DNA from: Bacteroidia bacterium
GTDB taxonomy: Bacteria > Bacteroidota > Bacteroidia > AKYH767-A > OLB10
Reading direction: 5' to 3'
Length of the DNA: 10,165 nt
Assembly (NCBI GenBank): GCA_025450095.1
Contig: JANWID010000259.1
Span: 1-10,165 of the forward strand
The notes below the pieces were generated by a model. That model ran no database searches, was not told where the DNA came from, and was given only the letters and a program-made list of their open reading frames with translations. The stretch's first letter is position 1. Every line of letters starts with the position of its first letter. Both the position numbers and the translations under genes were made by a program. Below are positions 1 through 7,636 of the stretch, piece by piece.

Positions 1-6
1 CATAAA

Positions 7-1278
7 ATGAGATTCTCTTTATTCATGCGGTTTTCGATAACATGGTGGCTCATGCTTTCATGCATTTTGGTAAATGCTCAAACTGATTCAAGGGATTTTT
101 CAGATGTTATTAAGAAATGGAAAAAAGATACCACTGTTGCGAAATCTTCTGAATTGGAAGTTGGTAAAAATTATGTCTCCGTGCTGCCCGTGATAGGATA
201 TGCGCCCGCAAATGGCTTTTTAATAGGAGGAGTAATAAGCCTATCAAAACTGCTTGCACCGCCACCCACCAAACTTTCATCGGGTATGCTGAATTTCCAG
301 CTTACTACTAAAAGCCAATTGATCATCAATGCGCGTTCAAAAATTTACACTGCTGATAACAAGTGGTTTTTACAGGGTGACTGGCGGATGATGTTTTTTA
401 CACAACCTACATATGGCCTTGGCATTAACAATTCAGGTGGCAATAAATACCTTTTGGCTATAAACAACTTGGCCGAAACAGACCTGCCGGGGGAAGAGCC
501 TATGAAATTTAATTACCTGCGTATTTACGAAGATGCCGTTCGCAAACTGGGTAATTCACAATTTTATGCCGGTGGCGGCATTGCTTACGACAATCATTTT
601 AAAATTGAGGATGAAAAATTGGATACCAATGCATTGAGCGAAACTTATTACATCACTAATCACTATGCTTATTCTGTTTCAAAGAATTTTAATCCGGAGA
701 AATATTACACTATAGGATTTAATTTAGATGTACTCACAGATGAGCGTGATAATATTGCCAATCCTTATAAAGGCTATTATGCCTCACTTTTGTTCAGGAT
801 AAACCCGAAGTTTTCGAAAAGTGCACAGCAAAGCATTCTTACAAGTTATGATGTGAGGTATTACATTCAGCTCAGTAAAACACAGCCCTCCAAGGTGCTT
901 GCCCTATGGAGTAACGGAACATTTATCCTTGATGGCAATGTTCCTTACTTAGCCTTGCCTTCATTGGGCTGGGATACTTACAACCGCGGGGGCAGGGGAT
1001 ATATACAAGGACGCTATCGCGGTTTAAGTATGATGTATTTGGAAGCTGAATACCGTTTCCCTCTTTCAAATGACGGACTCTTCGGAGGTGTTGTCTTTAT
1101 CAACAACACTTTTGCCGAAAGTACCGATACCAAATTATTTGCTAAAGCAGCACCTGCAATAGGAGCAGGTTTCAGGATGAAAATGGATAAAGCTGCCAGG
1201 GTAAATCTTACGATTGATCTTGCCTGGGGTGTTGATCATTCGAGTGGAATTTATTTCGGAATGCAGGAAGCATTTTGA
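7..1278 (+). CDS. Omp85-type (BamA/TamA family) outer-membrane beta-barrel protein without POTRA domains
   Basis: A 423-residue protein predicted to form a beta-barrel in the outer membrane. A hydrophobic N-terminus ends in an LVNA|Q-type signal peptidase I site near residue 24. The rest is alternating, aromatic-rich strand-like sequence. Two Omp85 hallmarks are visible: a D-E-R-D...P-x-x-G-Y-Y stretch at residues 245-258, and an RGY at 330-332, the conserved loop-6 motif that packs inside the barrel. The last residue is Phe (ending EAF), the usual signal for assembly by the BAM machinery. BamA and TamA have POTRA domains ahead of the barrel, but here only about 30 residues separate the signal peptide from barrel-like sequence, so this is a barrel-only member. 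Function within Omp85 cannot be told; a small transporter or lipid-linked role is possible. Met-7 (position 25) is an alternative start and gives a more compact signal peptide; the ATG at 7 lies at the window edge. It is paralogous to the next gene. Confidence 0.82.
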   Translation: MRFSLFMRFSITWWLMLSCILVNAQTDSRDFSDVIKKWKKDTTVAKSSELEVGKNYVSVLPVIGYAPANGFLIGGVISLSKLLAPPPTKLSSGMLNFQLTTKSQLIINARSKIYTADNKWFLQGDWRMMFFTQPTYGLGINNSGGNKYLLAINNLAETDLPGEEPMKFNYLRIYEDAVRKLGNSQFYAGGGIAYDNHFKIEDEKLDTNALSETYYITNHYAYSVSKNFNPEKYYTIGFNLDVLTDERDNIANPYKGYYASLLFRINPKFSKSAQQSILTSYDVRYYIQLSKTQPSKVLALWSNGTFILDGNVPYLALPSLGWDTYNRGGRGYIQGRYRGLSMMYLEAEYRFPLSNDGLFGGVVFINNTFAESTDTKLFAKAAPAIGAGFRMKMDKAARVNLTIDLAWGVDHSSGIYFGMQEAF

Positions 1279-1340
1279 AAAACCTTGTGTCTAGATGTTG
1301 ATAATATACGGTGCACCGGTTTGTGAATTAAACATTTTTA

Positions 1341-1391
1341 TTCCATTTGAATGCAATGATAGTTCAGCTGATTTTTAGCTATCAAATGGAA
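1341..1391. repeat. Inverted repeat between the two barrel genes
   Basis: In the 207-base gap after the first barrel gene, TTCCATTTGA (1341-1350) is exactly repeated in inverted form at 1382-1391, 31 bases apart. A second short inverted pair, AGCT (1366-1369 and 1377-1380), sits inside with a T-rich loop, so a two-tier hairpin can be drawn. It might slow or end transcription of the first gene, or be an operator for the second. There is no T-run after the outer stem, so it is not a standard intrinsic terminator. The rest of the gap is AT-rich and I see no clear Bacteroidota promoter (TTTG / TAnnTTTG) in it. Confidence 0.35.
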
Positions 1392-1485
1392 GACCTTCCG
1401 TTAGCTAAAGTAAGCCTGTGAAATTGCGAATCGTATCAATTACTTAATGTTTCACATTTAAATAGATTATTCAAAAAATAAAATT

Positions 1486-2754
1486 ATGAAAAAAGTACCG
1501 ATACTGATTGTCATTTTCCTTACAACATCCTTTCTTACAAATGCTCAAACAGACACGAAGAACCCCACATTCGCTTTCCCTAGAGCGGAAAAGGCCAATA
1601 TCGCAAATCTAAATGCAGTTGCATCTATAGAGGGCCAGACTTCATTGCATTTCAATAATAATTTTGAGATACCGCCTGATACTGCTGTCAAAGACACTAC
1701 AGCAGAAAAAAGCATGGGTGAAAAAATGGAAAATCTATTTAAGTACATTCCAGTTCCATTATATTCTTATTCAAGCGAAGGTGGTAACCTTTTTGGTTTG
1801 GCTAAGTTTAATGCTTTTCAGCTATCTAAAAAGGATACTATTGCTGAACCTTCCATAGCATCAGGTGTATTTTCTGTCACCTCAAAAGGAAGAATAAATG
1901 CTTCACTTGCAACACAATTGGTTTTTAATGAAAACAAATTTATTTTATTGAGTTTTATTAATTACAAAAAACAACCTGAATTTCTTTTACCCATTGGTAA
2001 TACTATTTACCGGGACGAGGAAGGAAATGTAGATAGTCTTGAAGAGATTACATACGAGCGGATCCGGTTTGTAGCCCAGGGTTTATATTTAGTCGCAAAA
2101 AATTTATATGTTGGGGGGGCTTTAGATCTTGCCAGTTATATAGATATCAAAACTGATAGTAATAGCTTCCTGGTAAGAGATGGCGCCTTAGGATTAGAGG
2201 GAGGTACTGATTTTGGTATAGGGCTTTCAGCTGCTTACGACAGCCGTGACAGCCGCTATACTCCATCTACGGGCGGATATATTCTCACTTACGTTACATT
2301 TAATCCTGAATTTTTAGGAAGTGATTACCAGTTTACCAAGTTTTCTTTCGATGCGCGTAAATTTATTAATCCATGGTATAAGCATGTTGTTGCATTCCAG
2401 GTCACCACTGGTTATTCAAAGGGTGATGTGCCTTTTTATGATTTATCGCTATTGGGAAGCGACAATAAAATGAGAGGCTATTACCAGGGCGCTCTTCGTG
2501 ATAATGTACTCGTAGACGGTCAAATTGAATATCGCATGCCTGTTTGGAAAATGTTTGGAATAACCGGATGGGTTGGTGCAGGCCGCACGGCACCTGATTA
2601 TGAAGGTCTTTCATTTGATGATTACCATCTTAATTATGGGGGCGGTTTTCGCGTAAGAGTTGATTCCAAAAACAATATTAACATGCGTATTGATTTTGGA
2701 TTTGGTCCGAATGGAATTGCGGGTACTTATATCAATTTTGCTGAAGCTTTTTAA
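1486..2754 (+). CDS. Omp85-type (BamA/TamA family) outer-membrane beta-barrel protein, paralogue of the upstream gene
   Basis: A 422-residue outer-membrane barrel protein with a signal peptide (residues 1-20, cleavage at TNA|Q). A low-complexity linker (about 21-80) precedes the barrel. Omp85 signatures are a Y-D-S-R-D...P-x-x-G-G-Y stretch at about 251-265 and MRGY at 329-332. The chain ends in EAF, with the terminal Phe needed for barrel assembly. The RGY falls at residues 330-332 in both this protein and its neighbour, followed by 90 versus 91 residues. Shared landmarks after it (QG, EYR-x-P, GxGFR or GGGFR, N-x-x-IDxxxG, GxYxxxxEAF) make the two clear but diverged paralogues. No POTRA domain is present. 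The ATG follows an A-rich stretch typical of Bacteroidota starts. The 207-base gap to the upstream gene allows either read-through or a separate promoter. The substrate is unknown. Confidence 0.84.
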   Translation: MKKVPILIVIFLTTSFLTNAQTDTKNPTFAFPRAEKANIANLNAVASIEGQTSLHFNNNFEIPPDTAVKDTTAEKSMGEKMENLFKYIPVPLYSYSSEGGNLFGLAKFNAFQLSKKDTIAEPSIASGVFSVTSKGRINASLATQLVFNENKFILLSFINYKKQPEFLLPIGNTIYRDEEGNVDSLEEITYERIRFVAQGLYLVAKNLYVGGALDLASYIDIKTDSNSFLVRDGALGLEGGTDFGIGLSAAYDSRDSRYTPSTGGYILTYVTFNPEFLGSDYQFTKFSFDARKFINPWYKHVVAFQVTTGYSKGDVPFYDLSLLGSDNKMRGYYQGALRDNVLVDGQIEYRMPVWKMFGITGWVGAGRTAPDYEGLSFDDYHLNYGGGFRVRVDSKNNINMRIDFGFGPNGIAGTYINFAEAF

Positions 2755-2828
2755 AATTCATCAGACGAGAATTCCATTATTTTTTTAATAACTACTATAA
2801 ACAAATAATATATTTAAAGACTTGAATC

Positions 2829-2865
2829 AAATAGAAATAGCCGCAAAATGCGGCTATTTCTATTT
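2829..2865. terminator. Intrinsic terminator between convergent genes
   Basis: A perfect 17-bp inverted repeat (2829-2845 with 2849-2865) with an AAA loop and a GC core (GCCGC / GCGGC) is followed on the plus strand by a T-rich run through 2867. It lies 75 bases past the second barrel gene's stop and 44 bases before the stop of the minus-strand TonB-family gene. It is a good rho-independent terminator for the plus strand. On the minus strand the stem is followed by ATTTGATTC, a weaker U-tract, so it may act in both directions. Confidence 0.88.
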
Positions 2866-2908
2866 TTACTCTATTGAATTTATTTTGTGGCAAAAGAATT
2901 GTAATTTT

Positions 2909-3706
2909 TTATTTAATGACGAACCGTACAGGCAAACTCATCTCTACGCTCACTTTATTACCGTTCTGGCTACCGGGAATCCATTTCGGCATGCTCTTTA
3001 CTGCCTTTATGGCTTCCAGATCACAATCATTATAAATTCCTCGTAACAACTTAACGTTCGTGATCAATCCTGAAGTATCCACAACAAAAGAGACATAAAC
3101 AGTTCCTTCAATATTATTTGATAAAGCTTTCGAAGGGTAATGGATGTGTGTTGAAAGATACTTGTTAAGTTGCTTATCGCCGCCCTGGAATTTCGGCATG
3201 ATTTCGGCCCATTTTTTTACAGTATTATCCGGAATAATATCAGGAATTACCGGTACAGAAACTCCAGAAGTCATAGTAGAATTACTTTCTCCACCATTCG
3301 CTGGCATCAATGTAGCGGAAATATTTTCTGAGACCATTTGATCATCGGTTGTAACCATTCTATCTTCAACTACAGTCGGGTTTATAAGTTCCTGAGTAAT
3401 TTGTGAAGTAGATGCTTGGGGCGTAATAGGTGGTGGTGTAAGTTCAAGGGGTGGTGGTGTAAATATTTCCAAACTTATTACTTCGCTGAACTTTTCTGAA
3501 ATCGCATTTGATTGCCTCTGCAGGGATCCAATCAAAAAGGGAGTAAGCATGGCTCCCATGAAAAAACAGGCTGTTATAAATGCCAATAATACATTTCGTG
3601 AATAATCGCGCCGAAGTATATAGGCGCCGAAAAGTTTGTTACGGTTTTCAAATACAAATTCATTTCGTTCAAAATCGATACAACTGTCCCAATTTGAGTG
3701 ATTCAT
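2909..3706 (-). CDS. TonB-family energy transducer
   Basis: A 265-residue inner-membrane protein that would span the periplasm and pass proton-motive-force energy from an ExbB/ExbD-type motor to outer-membrane receptors. In order it has: a cytoplasmic segment with the Bacteroidota-typical N-R-N-K-L-F-G-A-Y-I-L-R-R motif (about 21-33); one membrane helix (about 37-60); a short Pro-rich stretch (83-97, two PPP runs); a Ser/Thr-rich linker; and a TonB C-terminal domain (about 168-265). The last shows PKFQGG, the YP after the first helix, EGTVYVSFVVD, the CDLEAI helix and a closing LPVRF strand. Many such paralogues exist in this phylum and some do not serve TonB-dependent receptors. No receptor, exbB or exbD lies in the window, so its partner is unknown. 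The first ATG gives the usual cytoplasmic N-terminus. The gene points at the barrel genes but ends before the terminator. Confidence 0.9.
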   Translation of the reverse strand: MNHSNWDSCIDFERNEFVFENRNKLFGAYILRRDYSRNVLLAFITACFFMGAMLTPFLIGSLQRQSNAISEKFSEVISLEIFTPPPLELTPPPITPQASTSQITQELINPTVVEDRMVTTDDQMVSENISATLMPANGGESNSTMTSGVSVPVIPDIIPDNTVKKWAEIMPKFQGGDKQLNKYLSTHIHYPSKALSNNIEGTVYVSFVVDTSGLITNVKLLRGIYNDCDLEAIKAVKSMPKWIPGSQNGNKVSVEMSLPVRFVIK

Positions 3707-3932
3707 GGCTGTGAGTTTTTAAATAGGGTTTGTATTTTAAGGTGGGCTATATATGCTATGATGCATTAATATGATTTTTACATAAACGATCTAAACATTC
3801 TCAAATTGCTGAGAAATTGTCAGTGAATTGCAATTTTAAGAAGTCAATTCATCCAGCCGGAGATAATAAAAATATACTCCAACAAAAATATCCTCTAAAA
3901 AATGTTTGATATTGGGGGTCCTGGTGATACTA

Positions 3933-3961
3933 AGGAAATACAGCAAAAAGCCGTATTTCCT
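3933..3961. repeat. Short inverted repeat (hairpin) downstream of the 237-residue gene
   Basis: AGGAAATAC (3933-3941) and its exact reverse complement GTATTTCCT (3953-3961) flank an 11-base A-rich spacer in which a further GC/GC pair can form past one mismatch. It lies 39 bases after the stop of the minus-strand gene at 4000-4713, within a 293-base gap before the TonB-family gene. There is no clean T-run on either side, so it may be a weak terminator, an RNA-stabilising 3' hairpin, or a copy of a dispersed intergenic element. The rest of 3707-3999 is AT-rich with no convincing gene or promoter. Confidence 0.4.
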
Positions 3962-3999
3962 ATAATTAAAAATGAATTTTTAAAAACAATTCACTTTCA

Positions 4000-4713
4000 T
4001 TACACAAAATCAATCTCCACCTGGTACGACACCTCTCCGGAACCGGTTTTAAAATTAAACTGCCTTGAATTTTTTTCAGCAATCTCGGCGGGCACTCCCT
4101 GGTTTTGTAATTCGCTTTTTAAATCCGATAACGATTCAAATGAAAACTCCCCGGTTTTCCGGTTATTTTCCATCCGTATGGCGAAGTAGGGATGTTGCTC
4201 GGCCTGCTTTAAAAGTTTGGTTCTTAAAAACGAATTTTGAAGAACCAGTTCAACCAGGTGATGCATGGATGCAAAATTGTTGTTTTCGAAAAGCGAATTC
4301 ACTTCATCCCACAGGTAACGGACTCTCTTTTCAAAATGCGGGTTTATTATTTTATCACTGGCGCCCTGGGTAATAATTTTTAACAACTCGTCTATTTCAG
4401 GTTCCTTAAAACATTTGGTTATGGAGCCGTAAAGGCCGTAATACCTGATGAAGCTATTGATGTATGAAATAATTTCATCCGATTCAATCGTATTCTTATC
4501 CGCATCAACAATGTTGGTGTGGATGGATAAAAAATGGGGCGTACCTCCGATGATTGCATCAAAATACCGGACGTTTGAATGGATCATTTTATCAGGCACC
4601 TGATTTTCTATAAAGAAATCTTTCACCTGTTCAAATGAATCTCCCGAAAAGGTTTTACCAGGTGCCTGGTAATCCTTCTGCAACGATAACCACCCTGAAT
4701 ACACAATACTCAT
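4000..4713 (-). CDS. Hypothetical soluble protein, family not recognised
   Basis: A 237-residue protein that I cannot assign to a family. It has no signal peptide, membrane helix or recognisable catalytic motif, so it is probably cytoplasmic. By eye there is a mixed alpha/beta first part (1-70, including RYFDAIIGGTPHFLSIH at 49-65), a mainly helical middle rich in charged and aromatic residues (about 78-176), and a C-terminal part with alternating beta-like sequence (about 176-237). The only cysteine is at residue 101. An in-frame stop five codons upstream fixes this ATG as the earliest possible start. It starts 70 bases after the stop of the upstream T9SS propeller gene on the same strand, so it could be co-transcribed with it, and it is followed by a 293-base gap. 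Codon use looks like that of its neighbours and gives no sign of recent transfer. The length, the unbroken frame and the absence of a better opposite-strand gene support it as real. Confidence 0.75.
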   Translation of the reverse strand: MSIVYSGWLSLQKDYQAPGKTFSGDSFEQVKDFFIENQVPDKMIHSNVRYFDAIIGGTPHFLSIHTNIVDADKNTIESDEIISYINSFIRYYGLYGSITKCFKEPEIDELLKIITQGASDKIINPHFEKRVRYLWDEVNSLFENNNFASMHHLVELVLQNSFLRTKLLKQAEQHPYFAIRMENNRKTGEFSFESLSDLKSELQNQGVPAEIAEKNSRQFNFKTGSGEVSYQVEIDFV

Positions 4714-4783
4714 ACAGCTGATAATTTATTCCTCAAATTTAACAGAAAATAATCAAATCAGTATTAACTGAAAATCGAGAAGT

Positions 4784-6148
4784 TTACTTTATTATGATTA
4801 ATTTTTTTATGCCAAAATGCACAGTGTTTTCTACTAGTTCAGTTAAATAAACTCCTGCCGGGATTTCTTCAAGATTTAGTTGATCTTCTGTGGAATTAAG
4901 AGCTAACTCCTTCTTTAAAATTGTCCGTCCGCTCAGATCAAACAAGTATAACTGTTGGGTTTTGGAAGACTTGGGATATGAAATATTTAAATTATTTGTT
5001 GCAGGATTAGGATATAACAACACTGGATTTTTTTCTTGTTCCAAATCGTCAATTCCGACATATGGACTGTACTTTACAATTTTGTGAACTGAATCGTTAT
5101 TTACGGTCCAGAATCCACCTCCGAAATACAGTTCGTTATTAAGGCTGGTAACAACCCCGACTACATTATCAAAAACACCATTTATACCATGCCATTGTAC
5201 ACTGTCCCAATATGCCACATACTGCGCAGGTTGACTGCCCATGCCGATAAACTCACCAACGGCCCAAAGCTTATCATCAAAAACATGCATCTTCGAAACA
5301 CCAGCATATCCTGGCATGGTCCCTGTCCCTACAGGCAAAAGTTGCGAGCCATTCCATTTCATAATTCCATTTGCGGGGTCACCATAACAAGTACAGATGT
5401 TACCGGCAATATAGAGTTCGCCTTTGTAAACAACCATATCATTTATCCCAGTGTATTGCCCGCTCAAGGGTGTTCCAACAGGTACCCAGGTGTGCGTAAT
5501 TGTGTCGAGCATAGCCAGGTCATCCATGGTAGAAGTGCCATCACTCCAGTTTCCTCCAGCATACAACATTCCGTTATAACTCTCAACTACTGTTACACAA
5601 ATAAAACCACTGGTAGCAGTTAAATTAGGATATATTTTCGGTAATGTAGTCCAATTTGTTCCATCGTATTTAATCATTCCCTGAACGGGAATGCCTGCAA
5701 TTGTATCAGCCCATCCATTTATAAAAAGATCATTATTTACCTTACGTACAAGAGCCACATGACTGATTGGTTGAGCAAAAGGTACCAGGGAATCAGTGCT
5801 AAGTTTTTTTGCCACAAACTGGCTGGAAGCTGGTAATAAACCCTGAACGTTTCCTCCAACATATAATTCATTGTTGAAATCAACTATTGATTCAATATGA
5901 CCCCAAAAATCCTGGCTGGCAGTATCCCATTTAACCCCATCCCATCTGGCCAAGTGCGAAAGAAAAGAATTTGAGCCGTCTAACAAATTGTTTCCTCCTG
6001 CATAAACACAATTGCACACTGTATCGGCATACAATGCCCGCACTCCCGCACCAGCTGTAGGGAACCCATCCCCAACCTTGGAGAATTGTTGGGAGAAACA
6101 ACAATATTGAAGAAGTATACATAATCCTGAAATCAGAAAACATTTCAT
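4784..6148 (-). CDS. Secreted seven-repeat beta-propeller protein with T9SS type A sorting domain
   Basis: A 454-residue exported protein. It has a Sec signal peptide (residues 1-20, cleaved near CFSQ|Q), then seven repeats of about 46-54 residues. Each has a core L-Y-x-G-G-N-like strand, at residues 48, 95, 141, 195, 245, 294 and 340, usually followed by a K/R-W-D/N-G-x-x-W-like strand (for example 68-74, 160-166, 264-268). Seven such units suggest a seven-bladed beta-propeller. The C-terminus (about 375-454) is a T9SS type A sorting domain: LLYPNPATN at the start, LFDLSGRTI in the middle, and PAGVYL with a closing KKLIIIK. T9SS would move it across the outer membrane, remove this domain and release or anchor the protein. 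No catalytic motif is seen, so binding or adhesion is more likely than an enzyme. It is divergent from the tandem T9SS pair at 6312 and has no close resemblance to it outside the sorting domain. Confidence 0.86.
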   Translation of the reverse strand: MKCFLISGLCILLQYCCFSQQFSKVGDGFPTAGAGVRALYADTVCNCVYAGGNNLLDGSNSFLSHLARWDGVKWDTASQDFWGHIESIVDFNNELYVGGNVQGLLPASSQFVAKKLSTDSLVPFAQPISHVALVRKVNNDLFINGWADTIAGIPVQGMIKYDGTNWTTLPKIYPNLTATSGFICVTVVESYNGMLYAGGNWSDGTSTMDDLAMLDTITHTWVPVGTPLSGQYTGINDMVVYKGELYIAGNICTCYGDPANGIMKWNGSQLLPVGTGTMPGYAGVSKMHVFDDKLWAVGEFIGMGSQPAQYVAYWDSVQWHGINGVFDNVVGVVTSLNNELYFGGGFWTVNNDSVHKIVKYSPYVGIDDLEQEKNPVLLYPNPATNNLNISYPKSSKTQQLYLFDLSGRTILKKELALNSTEDQLNLEEIPAGVYLTELVENTVHFGIKKLIIIK

Positions 6149-6311
6149 ACTACTTTGTTAAAGTTTAATTTTTTTTGTAAATCCTTGAATGCAAGCAGGC
6201 ATCTGGACCTCTTAAAAGTAGCGAAATATTCCAATAAAGCAGATACAATCAACCATTTCTTTTACATTTACCTGTTGCTTCAACATCAATGACAATCATA
6301 CAATATACTTT
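6149..6311. promoter_or_regulatory. Divergent intergenic region, probable promoters for two T9SS cargo genes
   Basis: These 163 bases separate two genes transcribed away from each other, so promoters for both should lie here. The Bacteroidota primary sigma factor prefers TAnnTTTG at -7. Near matches are TACTTTTA on the minus strand (6220-6213, 64 bases before the leftward ATG) and TACATTTA on the plus strand (6263-6270, 41 bases before the rightward ATG). Neither has a clear TTTG at the -33 spacing, so the exact boxes are guesses; the regulatory role is inferred from gene layout. Confidence 0.3.
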
Positions 6312-7598
6312 ATGAACCGTACCAGCTTCTTTGCATGGACCCTGCTTATTCATATATCCTCGTTTTGTTATGGACAAGCTCCTGACCAGAGACAGGAACC
6401 AGGCATGGAAAGCCTTTCCGGGACACATCCAGGTACGACAATCCAAAACGAGATTCTAAATGCTCTAAATTTAAGGGTTCCGACAAATAATATCCTGGAA
6501 CAAATCCAGGCTTTTGAAAAAATTAAAAACCATAATTTGAATTCATTTAACCCGGCAGATCGAACAGTTTCCGGTCAGATTCCCTGCAACCCAAATACGT
6601 TTTGGGCAAACACCCTTGATTCAATTTATGAATTTTCATTGATCAATTCAGTCATAACCCCAACAGGAATTAAGTACCCAAATAATGGCCTGTATAGTCT
6701 TGCCTACGCAAATGACAATTTTGGAATTTCCGGGATGAGTCCTACTTTTTTTTCTACCTCAAATCAAACGGGTAGTGTTCAGCTGAAAGCGTTCAATGGA
6801 AGCACCTGGAATACTGCAACGACAAGCGCTGGCATCGCACACTTAAATTGTGCAGGCTCCGGAAATGACCTGTACTGTGATGGTTATTCAACTAGTTCCC
6901 CTCCCTTTGATACGAGAATGATATTCCACTACTCAGGTACAAACCTCGACACGATTTACAATTGCGCTCCTGGCAGACGAATATGTGTTGCAGATGAGGC
7001 CGCGGATGCTAACGGTAAAATATATGTTTTTATCGGGCCTGATTCGTTAACTATTGTTGATACACTGCTTGTCTTGTCGCCAACAGGTACAATTCTTAAT
7101 TCATACCCCATTTCATTCAACAACTTAAATGCATACGGCAGCTGTATCCTGGGGGATAAGCTTTATGTCGGGTTCGGACCATTCAGTTCTTTGTATCCCA
7201 AATCAATTGTACCGATCTATTTGAATCAGGGAACCGCTTCGGTAGGTACACCCATTGCATGTAATTTCTTTGGTGGGAGTTTCTATGATCTGGAGAGTTG
7301 CAACCAGGGAGTACCTGTGGGTCTGGCTGATCACCAGGAGATGTTTAACCACCTGGAAGTATATCCGAATCCCGCACAGGAATATATAACCATAGAAATT
7401 CCAGAATCCGCAACTGCACTCATTAAGGAGGTTAGCCTGATTTCCATACATGGCCAACAAATTCAACCGGAATATCAACACTTAAGTAGCAATCTCATCC
7501 AATTGAATATATCCAATCTTCCAGGCGGTTTTTATTTTGTGAAAATAAGCACAGGAAGTACTTACTATTATGGGAGATTCGAACACATAAAAAAATGA
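6312..7598 (+). CDS. T9SS-exported protein with type A sorting domain, first copy of a tandem pair
   Basis: A 428-residue secreted protein. The signal peptide (about 1-21, site near CYG|Q) leads to a short variable helical region (26-80), then a body of about 250 residues with beta-propeller-like strands (LAYANDN, LKAFNGSTW, KIYVFIG, LLVLSPTGTI, KLYVGFG) and a FYDLESC ending at 330. A T9SS type A sorting domain follows (about 346-428: VYPNPAQEYI, ISIHGQQI, LPGGFYFVKI and a closing YYYGRFEH). The domain directs export through the T9SS and is normally cut off or exchanged for a surface anchor. Cysteines at 92, 180, 218 and 330 are kept in the downstream paralogue and could form disulfides; those at 190, 225, 278 and 317 are not. 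It is collinear with that paralogue from residue 57 to the end, but carries about 14 extra residues near positions 26-42. I recognise no enzyme motif; binding or adhesion is a guess. Confidence 0.84.
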   Translation: MNRTSFFAWTLLIHISSFCYGQAPDQRQEPGMESLSGTHPGTTIQNEILNALNLRVPTNNILEQIQAFEKIKNHNLNSFNPADRTVSGQIPCNPNTFWANTLDSIYEFSLINSVITPTGIKYPNNGLYSLAYANDNFGISGMSPTFFSTSNQTGSVQLKAFNGSTWNTATTSAGIAHLNCAGSGNDLYCDGYSTSSPPFDTRMIFHYSGTNLDTIYNCAPGRRICVADEAADANGKIYVFIGPDSLTIVDTLLVLSPTGTILNSYPISFNNLNAYGSCILGDKLYVGFGPFSSLYPKSIVPIYLNQGTASVGTPIACNFFGGSFYDLESCNQGVPVGLADHQEMFNHLEVYPNPAQEYITIEIPESATALIKEVSLISIHGQQIQPEYQHLSSNLIQLNISNLPGGFYFVKISTGSTYYYGRFEHIKK

Positions 7599-7636
7599 AC
7601 CGTGCACATTGCAATTGTAACTAAAGTCGGTACCAG

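Noticed and set aside
1310..1320. Overlapping short palindromes GGTGCACC and ACCGGT
   Set aside because: Six- to eight-base palindromes occur by chance in a window this size and have no associated spacing or promoter signal.
2..2908. Barrel pair plus TonB-family gene considered as one uptake system
   Set aside because: The TonB gene is convergent and separated by a terminator, and the barrels show Omp85 features rather than a TonB-dependent receptor plug and TonB box.
3902..4189. Plus-strand open frame of 95 codons starting in the 3707-3999 gap
   Set aside because: Most of it lies opposite the minus-strand 237-residue gene, it has low-complexity unprotein-like composition, no recognisable motif, and its start falls across the inverted repeat.
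4065..4373. Plus-strand open frame of 102 codons
   Set aside because: Antisense shadow of the minus-strand 237-residue gene, with no motif support.
5189..5623. Plus-strand open frame of 144 codons opposite the propeller gene
   Set aside because: It is fully inside a well-supported gene with signal peptide, repeats and T9SS domain; its translation shows no domain or signal.
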